This document shows, in pieces, positions 1-5,130 of a stretch of 5,130 nt of DNA; the stretch's first letter is position 1; each line of letters starts with the position of its first letter. The position numbers and the translations under genes were made by a program. This DNA comes from Nitrospiraceae bacterium (GTDB taxonomy: Bacteria > Nitrospirota > Nitrospiria > Nitrospirales > UBA2166): positions 2,181 through 7,310 of the forward strand of contig PBSN01000010.1 in assembly GCA_002726235.1 (NCBI GenBank). Direction: 5' to 3'. The notes beneath the pieces were generated by a model. That model worked only from the letters and a program-made list of their open reading frames with translations, was not told where the DNA came from and did not search any database.

Positions 1-48
1 CCCCCATGCACCACATCATCCCCTACCCCTCTCTATATCACCGACGGT

Positions 49-1656
49 ATGGTGACCTTGAGTATCACTCCGCGTGGACTAAGGGAAATCGAAGCCCAAA
101 CTCTACATCCCGATCAGCCTCAACCGCCCCGCACAGCAATACAGAACGCTGGCAGAATATTCAGGCTTCATGTATCCGCGCAGAACATCCACACAGCACA
201 CGATATCCCAGCCAACGGATACTGTGCATACGGAACCCTCCATCGATTGCACATGCTCATGACCAGCAAACGACCTACAGCCACCTATTGGGAGCTCGAC
301 TTCCGGCGACCAGAGCACAGGACCTACGCAGGACAGTGGCTCAGCAACCTACTTCGAGACGTGCTCCTCCACCCTAGCTGTGACCAAACCACCATCGTCA
401 AGCTACAACATGCTCTCACAGCCATGACCAGCAGGCATCAACACACATACACCACCCCGGACGACATTCGTCACTGGTTATCTGTCCGCGAAATGCACTG
501 GCTCGCCACATTCTTCACCCCCACAACCACATGGGCCACTGATGGAGAATCAATCAGCATTGTTGGCATACCCAGCGACCCCCACGCGTACGGCCCTGCG
601 TGGACGTCAGACGAACTCCGTGAAGCCATACTTCTGAATCTCCCTCACATAGTCCTGCACAACGCACACTTCTACATCATCAACCCTGCCGGCCTCGCCA
701 TCAACCTTGACAACGCTCTACTCAACCTTGAACCACACATTCAAGTGCGTGAACCCAGCGTTCAGCGCGACGTCCCGCCCATTAATGCACGCCCACAACA
801 TCCCACCAGCCCCGTAGCCACACCCACATGCCCTCCTGCGCCTTCAGAGACCACAGTGGCCGACATCATACCATCACCAGACACCATAAACTCCTCCCCC
901 CACAATTCTACATCTAGGCCACGGAAAACTCCCCGGACAAAAGGCAACCGGACCCCCACACTCCCCACCAGGACACAGCCCCCTCGTAAAGCCCGACACG
1001 CCCAGTCCTATGCAGACCTCCCTGACACAGTCCCTACACATACATTATACTGTCCACACGTGCCCTTCCGCACCTTACTCCAAGCAGCGAATCCACCCCA
1101 ACCGCTCACATGGGACCCTACACTCAAATATAAAGTCCTGATGGGCCTAGCAGACACCCTGCCCAAAGGAAATGCCTTATACGCCGGAGAGCAGATCCCG
1201 GCCCATGCCATCATTTCCGAGTGCACTGGCCAAAGACTCTCTATCCTGGAAGCCCGGTCCACGGAGCGTTCCTCCGACTATCTCGTCCAAGACACACAAG
1301 GAACATTCGTAATAGACGCCAGGGACAGGAAAAGCAAACGCATACTTTGCGCAGCCGGATACATCAACGACCCGCTACAGGCCAATGCCGCCAACGTAGA
1401 GTTCTACACAAAAACGGGACGGATATACATACGAGCATTACGCAAAATCAACCCCCACGAAGAACTCCTCGTCAACTACGGGTACCAGTATTGGGAAGAC
1501 CAAAAGTGGTCGACAGAGAGATCCTCCTCCAAGCAAGAGCGGCGTATGCCGAAGATATTGCGCTCCGAGAGCAGGAATGGCACACCTTACTCTCCCAAAA
1601 GCAGTCGCCACCACGGCAGACCCTCACCCTCCCCGAACCTTCGCGCAGTCCATTAA
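49..1656 (+). CDS. N-terminal retrotransposon protein with OTU-like and SET domains
   Basis: This is a 535-residue frame. Residues about 41-212 resemble an OTU cysteine protease, about 240-330 are a Pro/Thr/Ser-rich linker with a basic patch, and about 361-482 are a SET methyltransferase domain ending in NYGYQYW. The ATG at 49 has G at -3 and G at +4, a good eukaryotic start context. However, frame 1 has no stop between base 1 and 49, so the true start may lie upstream of the window. The last 50 or so residues, after YQYWEDQ, are Ser/Arg-rich and probably not native. Over the same bases frame 3 reads a helical, coding-like stretch that leads into the endonuclease. I infer that the stop at 1654-1656 is a product of a frameshift near 1500, and that this region was originally the N-terminus of one long polyprotein. 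It could instead be a genuine ORF1 followed by an overlapping ORF2. Confidence 0.8.
   Translation: MVTLSITPRGLREIEAQTLHPDQPQPPRTAIQNAGRIFRLHVSAQNIHTAHDIPANGYCAYGTLHRLHMLMTSKRPTATYWELDFRRPEHRTYAGQWLSNLLRDVLLHPSCDQTTIVKLQHALTAMTSRHQHTYTTPDDIRHWLSVREMHWLATFFTPTTTWATDGESISIVGIPSDPHAYGPAWTSDELREAILLNLPHIVLHNAHFYIINPAGLAINLDNALLNLEPHIQVREPSVQRDVPPINARPQHPTSPVATPTCPPAPSETTVADIIPSPDTINSSPHNSTSRPRKTPRTKGNRTPTLPTRTQPPRKARHAQSYADLPDTVPTHTLYCPHVPFRTLLQAANPPQPLTWDPTLKYKVLMGLADTLPKGNALYAGEQIPAHAIISECTGQRLSILEARSTERSSDYLVQDTQGTFVIDARDRKSKRILCAAGYINDPLQANAANVEFYTKTGRIYIRALRKINPHEELLVNYGYQYWEDQKWSTERSSSKQERRMPKILRSESRNGTPYSPKSSRHHGRPSPSPNLRAVH
169..684 (+). other. OTU-like cysteine protease-type domain (residues ~41-212)
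   Basis: The motif HDIPANGYCAYGTL (residues 51-64) has the form of the OTU catalytic loop (D-x-P-x-[GN]-x-C followed by a small/aromatic helix), with C59 as candidate nucleophile. Downstream, W143 and the helix VREMHWLATFF match the usual OTU pattern in which a Trp precedes an E..aLA..f helix. A strand ISIVGI follows. The end of the domain, HNAHFYII, places H207 where OTU enzymes carry their general-base His before an aromatic residue. OTU enzymes cleave ubiquitin or polyprotein links, and OTU-like domains are known in several LINE and viral polyproteins. Here the role could be polyprotein processing or deubiquitination, which is inference. The match is to motif order and spacing only, and another papain-like fold is possible. 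Confidence 0.5.
766..1038 (+). other. Pro/Thr/Ser-rich linker with basic patch
   Basis: Residues about 240-330 of the first frame are dominated by Pro, Thr and Ser. Around residues 289-315 there is a cluster of Arg and Lys (SRPRKTPRTKGNR, then PPRKARH). The stretch has no clear secondary structure and looks like a disordered hinge between the OTU-like and SET domains. The basic part could bind nucleic acid or act as a nuclear localisation signal, which is inference. No CCHC zinc knuckle is present here. Confidence 0.55.
1129..1494 (+). other. SET domain, protein-lysine methyltransferase type (residues ~361-482)
   Basis: The domain starts with LPKGNALYAGEQIPAHAIIS (370-389), which matches the SET N-motif G.glfA...I..g..I.e. 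CTGQRLS follows, the usual 'y.G..i' turn. AAGYINDPLQANAANVEF (435-452) corresponds to the cofactor and pseudoknot motif R.INHs..pN, with IND in place of INH. The end, RALRKINPHEELLVNYGYQYW (462-482), matches the I..GEEL..dYG..YW block, with Y477 in the place of the catalytic Tyr. SET domains transfer methyl groups from S-adenosylmethionine to lysines, mainly of histones. No pre-SET or post-SET cysteine cluster is visible. Being inside a retrotransposon it could mark or read chromatin at insertion sites, which is inference. The fold call is firm; activity is not shown. Confidence 0.85.
1495..1530 (+). other. Frameshift 1: SET frame (1) to endonuclease frame (3)
   Basis: Frame 1 loses protein-like character after YQYWEDQ. 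Frame 3 begins a plausible helix at VVDREILLQARAAYAED from about 1506 and stays coding through the endonuclease. Two simple repairs work: one A added to AAAA at 1502-1505, giving WEDQKVVDREILLQ, or AG removed from AGAGAG at 1515-1520, giving WSTEILLQARA. No canonical X_XXY_YYZ slippery heptamer is present in frame 1 here. Confidence 0.65.
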
Positions 1657-2228
1657 CACACGCCACACATTTCAAATTCTCAACGTGGAACGTCAATGGC
1701 AACCCTTCCAGCAACCCCGGAAAAATAGAGGCCATACTCCACTACTTTCGCTCTCAAAGTCTAGATTGCCTTTACCTCCTCGACGTACGGCTCTCACAAA
1801 GACAAGCAGCCTACCTAGACGACTATATACAGGACCAGATCCCAGGGGTTCTCGTATGCCGCTTTCTTAACACGAAACCGAAGCTCGGACCCACTGACCC
1901 ACACATGGGGGGCGCCCTCGCGGTGATAAGTGAAACATGGAAAGGGCGCATCCGATATACCAATTCTGACTGTACGGGCCTCGGCCTCATATCTCGCATC
2001 GAATTTCACACTGGCAGACCAGACATCGACGACCGACTCACCATAATAGGAGCATACCTACCCCCTAAACCTGCGACTGCTGGCCCGTGCACACTGTGGA
2101 CACATCACTACGAGCCTTTGGAAGAGCGACGCCCAAAAATGGTGCCTCACGACCGTATTCCATCCTCACGAACATCCTTACAAAATGGATTGTTAAAGCC
2201 AGGGCCAACGGCCACACAGTCCTTGTAG
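1500..2228 (+). CDS. APE-type endonuclease, N-terminal part (frame 3)
   Basis: The LINE endonuclease nicks target DNA to prime reverse transcription. After a helical lead-in (1506-1600) and a Pro-rich spacer, the domain opens at about 1668 with FKFSTWNVNG; Asn at 1689-1691 corresponds to the catalytic Asn of the APE fold. CLYLLDVRL follows, where Asp (1782-1784) stands at the usual metal-binding Glu. Next come GGALAVIS, GLGLISRIEF and LTIIGAYLPP, the last carrying the conserved Tyr-x-Pro motif. LINE-like sequence ends at GPCTLWT (about 2100); the remainder to the TAG at 2226-2228 is out of frame. There is no ATG in this frame near the domain, the nearest upstream being at 1221 within SET coding. 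This suggests translation as a continuation of the upstream frame, not from its own start. The second half of the domain lies in the next frame. Confidence 0.8.
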   Translation, partial: PKVVDREILLQARAAYAEDIALREQEWHTLLSQKQSPPRQTLTLPEPSRSPLTHATHFKFSTWNVNGNPSSNPGKIEAILHYFRSQSLDCLYLLDVRLSQRQAAYLDDYIQDQIPGVLVCRFLNTKPKLGPTDPHMGGALAVISETWKGRIRYTNSDCTGLGLISRIEFHTGRPDIDDRLTIIGAYLPPKPATAGPCTLWTHHYEPLEERRPKMVPHDRIPSSRTSLQNGLLKPGPTATQSL

Positions 2229-4429
2229 GCGGTGACTTCAATGCCTCTCTCGAGGGCCATGCTGGAAAGCGAGACCTACGTGGAATAGCAACATCCCTCC
2301 AACTTACAGCCCCTCTTATACAGACCCTAAACACTGAGGACCCGTACTTCACCTTCTTCCGGAAAGACCGCGGAATCTCCAGAATAGACCACATTCTACA
2401 TACACCTCTTCCCACATACATACAAATTTCTGGCAACGGGTGCTACACCTCGGACGCCCTCACGGCAGCAACTTTTGACCACAGACCGGTCTGGACCGAC
2501 CTCTGCATCAGTGGAACAGGACCCCCCCTGCCGAAGGAGCAACACCTTCAGATCCCGCCAAGGCTTAACATCAATCCCGCCGATCAGGAAATGGTGGAGG
2601 AATACCAACAGCATCTCAGCACACATCATCAATCCCTCCCGGAGCCCTCGGAACACCCACACCCTGCCGACCGCGCCGCCACCAAACTAGCACTAATCCA
2701 TCGCATCACCATCGACGCGGCTCACGACACACGTAGCGCAGATAGAACGAAGAAAACACGCATTCACCACCTCTGCCAACGCAAACGTTCCCGCTTCAAA
2801 GACGGCTTTTCTGCGGAAATGAGAGTTATTCAAACAGCACTCCACTTAGTCATCTACCTAAAGAGAAAGTTTTTCAACAGAGCCGGCTATCTCCACCCTC
2901 ATGTAGATGACACACGTCTCTACAGTCTTACACGAAGAGGCCTCCAGCGATGGGAGGTCACCATAGCCGCCCTGGACCACGCTTCAGAGGACCCATCCCA
3001 CCCACCCACCACCATCATCAAGCCTGCCGTGGATCCACGCCAGATGCTGACATGGACTGTTGCGACCATCAATAGCACACACTTTGACACCCTACGGGAT
3101 AACCTTACCCGAATGCTCCAAGGAAGAGCAAGAACAGAAATGCGGAAGCGTATGACCCACAGGACCCACACCATCCAAGCCCACCTGGAACTCCAACACA
3201 TCGGAAAAGTCCTTCAGACAATAGGATTGAAGCGCAAACAGACGCCACCCCTCACCCGACTCACCCTAGAGGACGGAGCCACCCTAACCCTCCCCATAGA
3301 CATACAGGACGAGCTGAACAAACATTTCACAGCCCACCACTCCATCCCATCCGGACTTGACCCAGTCGCCCACAAGCTACATCATGACGACACCTGGTGG
3401 CACGAGCTCGCAGCTGGCGCCGACATGAACACACCCTTGCATCCACACTCCGCCATTCCCGATCACCACCAGCTCGGCCTACGAAACCTATGCAAAACAA
3501 AGGTTACCTCCGCCACAGCTAAAAAGATCCAAGACGCTCTACGACAGCAGATCACAATAAGCGAGTTCCACTCCACTCTGGACGGGATGGCCAAGGATAA
3601 AGCGCCCGGACCATCCATGGTCACCACCAACATGATAAAGAAATGGACCCCTGAAATAAAGATTGAAGTTTTAGGCCTCCTCCAAACCCTCTGGACCCAT
3701 CGCCATGTGCCACGCTGGTGGAGAGACAGAGTCATGACGCCACTTCTTAAAAAACCAGGACACACGTCTCTAAAGAACCTCCGACCGATAGGGCTCCTAG
3801 AGGTTTTGCGCAAACTAATGACCCGTATCATCACCCACCGGCTCCTCCACATATGGGAAGAAGATGAAGTCCTACACCCTGCGCAACACGGCTATCGATG
3901 GCGACACGGCACGGACACGGCCATTCTACGAGTCCTCGCGGCCACGGAACTGGCCAAACTTACCGGGCATGTGAAACTCTGCACCTTCTGGGACTTTCAA
4001 AAGGCCTTCGACTCCATCGCACCCAATCTTCTCAAATTAGCATGGGCAAGACTTGGTGTCCCCGATGACACGATCAAATGGCTAAGCGACCTCGACGATG
4101 GGGGTCGCACCTTCATCTGGACCCCACACATGGCCGACAACATCGATCCCCGATCACTCGAAGAACTGCTTGGCTCAGATGGCTCCTTTATCCAGCACCC
4201 TGACATGGGATTCTCCGCGGAGAGAGGGGTCACACAAGGTGGAACTGAATCCACAGTTGCATGGATCGTCATCTTTGACATGATCCTATGCTGGTCTGAC
4301 CTACATGATGATATAGCCAAGATGAGGCGTACGCAGATGACCTCTCCCAAATCACAACTTCCATTGAGGCCACTCAGCTCAAGGCCGACAAACTCTCATC
4401 CTTCTGCGCCTTCTCCGGAATGCAACTAA
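2087..4429 (+). CDS. Endonuclease C-terminal part plus reverse transcriptase, through motif B
   Basis: The frame is open from 2069; the GTG at 2087 is not a believable start, and translation would have to come from the frame upstream. Residues counted from 2087: the endonuclease is completed by VLVGGDFNAS (D50, N52), ISRIDHIL (D101) and FDHRPVW (D131, H132), the catalytic Asp and His blocks. A 370-residue linker rich in His, Arg and Lys follows, probably RNA-binding. RT blocks then appear in order: DKAPGPS (504-510); RVMTPLLKKP and NLRPIGLLEVLRKL; HPAQHGYR; motif A LCTFWDFQKAFDS with catalytic D636; and motif B GFSAERGVTQGG (713-719). LINE-like sequence ends at FDMILCWSDLHDD; the tail to the TAA at 4427-4429 is out of frame. 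The YADD motif is missing from this frame and present in the next, so this piece alone would be an inactive RT. Confidence 0.9.
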   Translation: MHTVDTSLRAFGRATPKNGASRPYSILTNILTKWIVKARANGHTVLVGGDFNASLEGHAGKRDLRGIATSLQLTAPLIQTLNTEDPYFTFFRKDRGISRIDHILHTPLPTYIQISGNGCYTSDALTAATFDHRPVWTDLCISGTGPPLPKEQHLQIPPRLNINPADQEMVEEYQQHLSTHHQSLPEPSEHPHPADRAATKLALIHRITIDAAHDTRSADRTKKTRIHHLCQRKRSRFKDGFSAEMRVIQTALHLVIYLKRKFFNRAGYLHPHVDDTRLYSLTRRGLQRWEVTIAALDHASEDPSHPPTTIIKPAVDPRQMLTWTVATINSTHFDTLRDNLTRMLQGRARTEMRKRMTHRTHTIQAHLELQHIGKVLQTIGLKRKQTPPLTRLTLEDGATLTLPIDIQDELNKHFTAHHSIPSGLDPVAHKLHHDDTWWHELAAGADMNTPLHPHSAIPDHHQLGLRNLCKTKVTSATAKKIQDALRQQITISEFHSTLDGMAKDKAPGPSMVTTNMIKKWTPEIKIEVLGLLQTLWTHRHVPRWWRDRVMTPLLKKPGHTSLKNLRPIGLLEVLRKLMTRIITHRLLHIWEEDEVLHPAQHGYRWRHGTDTAILRVLAATELAKLTGHVKLCTFWDFQKAFDSIAPNLLKLAWARLGVPDDTIKWLSDLDDGGRTFIWTPHMADNIDPRSLEELLGSDGSFIQHPDMGFSAERGVTQGGTESTVAWIVIFDMILCWSDLHDDIAKMRRTQMTSPKSQLPLRPLSSRPTNSHPSAPSPECN
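2096..2112 (+). other. Frameshift 2: within the endonuclease, frame 3 to frame 2
   Basis: Frame 3 reads GPCTLWT up to about 2102. Frame 2 reads SLRAFGRATPKNGASRPYSI from about 2105, a normal continuation for LINE endonucleases after 'tLW'. Removing one AC from ACAC at 2100-2103 restores a seamless LWTSLRAF. Frame 2 is open only from 2069 and frame 3 closes at 2228, which bounds the site. A single lost base would also restore frame. Confidence 0.75.
3580..4341 (+). other. Reverse transcriptase catalytic core (finger and palm blocks to YADD)
   Basis: The core runs from MAKDKAPGPS to AYADDL and spans two frames. Catalytic aspartates are the motif A Asp at 3992-3994 and the Asp pair at 4336-4341. 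Motif A to B spacing (about 78 residues) is normal. Motif B reads RGVTQGGTEST, with GG..ST where many LINEs have G..SP. Motif B to C spacing is short at about 29 residues, and the frame break falls in that gap. Confidence 0.88.
4309..4327 (+). other. Frameshift 3: between RT motifs B and C, frame 2 to frame 1
   Basis: Frame 1 has a TGA at 4309-4311, so the join must come after it. By 4327 frame 1 must already be in use to give AYADDL. Within this gap of under 20 bases, removing AT from ATAT at 4311-4314 gives HDDSQDEAYADDL. A small deletion of a number of bases not divisible by three is also possible, since the loop before YADD is short. No slippery heptamer is seen. Confidence 0.8.
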
Positions 4430-4986
4430 ACATCCCCAAAACTGAATGCATTGCCCTGGGAGCCCCATTTGCGGTGACGGCCATGTTAGAATCAAACCCA
4501 CACATCATCATAAGAGACTGGAACTGGTGCCCACACCCCATCCCCATCCGAACAACCACCAATTCCACCAAGTATCTCGGCGTACAACTTCCATTCTCAG
4601 TAAAGGACACCGACTCCCACAGCTGGTGCACCACCTACATAGCCACATCCACGGCAGTTCTACGATCCAAATGCGCGACACCTGACTGCAAGCTACTCGT
4701 CCTCAACACACAAATACTCCCGACCCTACTATACAAGGCCACCAAAGCATCCTGGACATACGCTAAATACATCGCCATAGACAAACTACTCGCGCAGGCC
4801 GCTAGGAAAATACTCCGTCTCCCCCCTGGATATCCCACGGATCTTATCTACCTTCCCCCGAAATACAAAGGGCTTGGACTGCGCAAATTTTCAACCCACG
4901 CCCAGACTCAGAAATGGCATACTCTTCAACGAGCCCTCACACTCGGAGGACAGCCCAGAGTGCGACCTGGGCATAAAACCTGGTGA
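4312..4986 (+). CDS. Reverse transcriptase C-terminal part: YADD motif and thumb (frame 1)
   Basis: Frame 1 opens after the TGA at 4309-4311 and reads YSQDEAYADDLSQI, with the catalytic YADD at 4330-4341. Further blocks are typical of LINEs: KADKLSSFCAFSGMQLNIPKTE (motif D region, whose Met is the ATG at 4420), STKYLGVQL (block 7, Tyr at 4573), LPTLLYKATKASW, and the thumb sequence KLLAQAARKILRLPPGYP followed by YLPPKYKGLGLRKF. The product ends at GGQPRVRPGHKTW before the TGA at 4984-4986. Nothing recognisable as RNase H or a Cys/His finger follows. The protein either ends naturally here or was cut by loss of the 3' part. Starting translation at the ATG at 4420 would omit YADD, so independent expression would give no functional RT. 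This is best read as the continuation of the upstream frame. Confidence 0.85.
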   Translation, partial: YSQDEAYADDLSQITTSIEATQLKADKLSSFCAFSGMQLNIPKTECIALGAPFAVTAMLESNPHIIIRDWNWCPHPIPIRTTTNSTKYLGVQLPFSVKDTDSHSWCTTYIATSTAVLRSKCATPDCKLLVLNTQILPTLLYKATKASWTYAKYIAIDKLLAQAARKILRLPPGYPTDLIYLPPKYKGLGLRKFSTHAQTQKWHTLQRALTLGGQPRVRPGHKTW

Positions 4987-5002
4987 ACGGTCGAAACCTG
5001 GG
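4964..5002 (+). repeat. Short ACCTGG repeats across the 3' end of the coding region
   Basis: GACCTGGG (4964-4971), AAACCTGG (4976-4983) and AAACCTGGG (4994-5002) form three imperfect direct copies around the stop codon, just before the change to AT-rich sequence. LINE 3' ends often carry short tandem repeats, but three copies of a 6-base core can also arise by chance. Confidence 0.35.
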
Positions 5003-5130
5003 AAAATTTTACAAATGATACTGCTAACTAAAATTAGACAGCGTTTTGTTTAAACTAGTGTAGTAGGTATTGCATTGATGCATTTTTAATGCATTTTGAT
5101 TATATTTTAAAGTCATTAGAGTGGTTATAA
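4987..5130. other. AT-rich, gene-free 3' UTR or host flank
   Basis: These last 144 bases are markedly AT-rich and lack the C-rich bias of everything before them. No reading frame of note, poly(A) run or AATAAA signal is seen. It may be the element's 3' UTR or the genomic DNA it inserted into. Confidence 0.6.
5071..5097. repeat. TGCATT short repeats
   Basis: TGCATT occurs at 5071, 5079 and 5090, the last two inside identical 9-mers ATGCATTTT (5078-5086 and 5089-5097, 11 bases apart). The core ATGCAT is its own reverse complement. It could be a minor tandem duplication or simple AT-rich drift; no function is evident. Confidence 0.4.

Larger units (their letters stand above)
1..4986 (+). mobile_element. 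Non-LTR retrotransposon (LINE) with OTU-like, SET, endonuclease and RT domains; frameshifted copy
   Basis: Consecutive plus-strand frames encode, in LINE order, an accessory N-terminal region, an APE-type endonuclease, a linker and a reverse transcriptase with thumb. No LTRs, integrase, aspartic protease or RNase H are seen. The coding signal runs frame 1, 3, 2, 1, with breaks near 1500, 2100 and 4315, so the copy cannot make the full polyprotein by ordinary translation. Motifs on either side of each break are intact and would join if each frame were restored, so the copy looks young or the breaks are sequencing indels. The 5' end is not defined because frame 1 is open from base 1. The 3' end probably lies near 4986-5002, where C-rich coding sequence gives way to AT-rich DNA, but no target-site duplication or poly(A) was found. 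Assignment to a named LINE clade is not possible by eye. Confidence 0.9.

Noticed and set aside
6-377. Plus-strand frame 3 reading frame starting MHHIIPYPS
   Set aside because: It overlaps the OTU-like coding in frame 1, is low-complexity in character and has no recognisable motif. It is open because the sequence is C-rich.
1221-1500. ATG at 1221 as start of an endonuclease protein
   Set aside because: The translated stretch from 1221 to about 1500 is Arg/Gln/Thr-rich out-of-frame SET sequence. The native-looking frame 3 signal begins only near 1506.
1495-1530. Programmed -1 ribosomal frameshift site
   Set aside because: No X_XXY_YYZ heptamer in the starting frame here or at the other two joins, and the second and third breaks fall inside conserved domains where programmed shifts are not expected. 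Not fully excluded for this first site.
103-4838. Many minus-strand reading frames of 60-130 codons
   Set aside because: They lie opposite well-supported plus-strand domains, show no family motifs and are expected by chance from the skewed composition.
4420-4986. Separate gene starting at the ATG at 4420
   Set aside because: The ATG is the Met of the FSGMQLN motif of the RT. The frame continues upstream through YADD to 4312, so it is part of the RT.
4987-5130. Poly(A) tail, polyadenylation signal or CRISPR-like repeat in the tail
   Set aside because: There is no A run, no AATAAA, and the TGCATT copies are too short and irregularly spaced for an array.

Overview
The window looks like a eukaryotic, probably protist or algal, non-LTR retrotransposon (LINE). 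Almost all of it is covered by plus-strand reading frames that fit end to end into one long polyprotein. The order is an OTU-like cysteine protease-type domain, a Pro/Thr-rich linker, a SET domain, an APE-type endonuclease (EN), an RNA-binding/linker region, and a reverse transcriptase (RT) with its thumb region. EN plus a YADD-type RT without LTRs or integrase indicates a eukaryotic LINE, not a bacterial retroelement. The host cannot be named from this sequence. The RT block style (D..KAFDS, RGVTQGG, AYADDL) resembles elements I associate with oomycetes, algae and other protists, but that is an impression only.

Layout: positions 1-1494 (frame 1) carry the OTU-like domain, linker and SET domain. 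Frame 1 is open from base 1, so the 5' end may lie outside the window. Around 1500 the coding signal moves to frame 3, which carries the first two thirds of the EN. Near 2100 it moves to frame 2, which carries the rest of the EN, the interdomain region and RT blocks up to motif B. At about 4312 it moves back to frame 1, which carries the YADD motif and RT thumb and stops at 4984-4986. All three shifts are in the same direction (-1, or +2 bases in the DNA) and each has a dinucleotide repeat (AGAGAG, ACAC, ATAT) at or near the join. No catalytic block is destroyed. The copy is therefore either recently broken or affected by assembly indels, and programmed frameshifting is less likely.

After 4986 the composition changes abruptly from a C-rich, G-poor coding strand to AT-rich, gene-free DNA. 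This is either the element's 3' UTR or the host flank. No RNase H domain, zinc knuckle or poly(A) tail is visible.

The most notable point is the cargo. A SET-type lysine methyltransferase domain lies directly upstream of, and apparently once fused in frame to, a LINE endonuclease-RT, with a protease-like domain at the N-terminus. By inference this polyprotein could process itself or act on ubiquitin, modify chromatin at its target, nick DNA and reverse transcribe.
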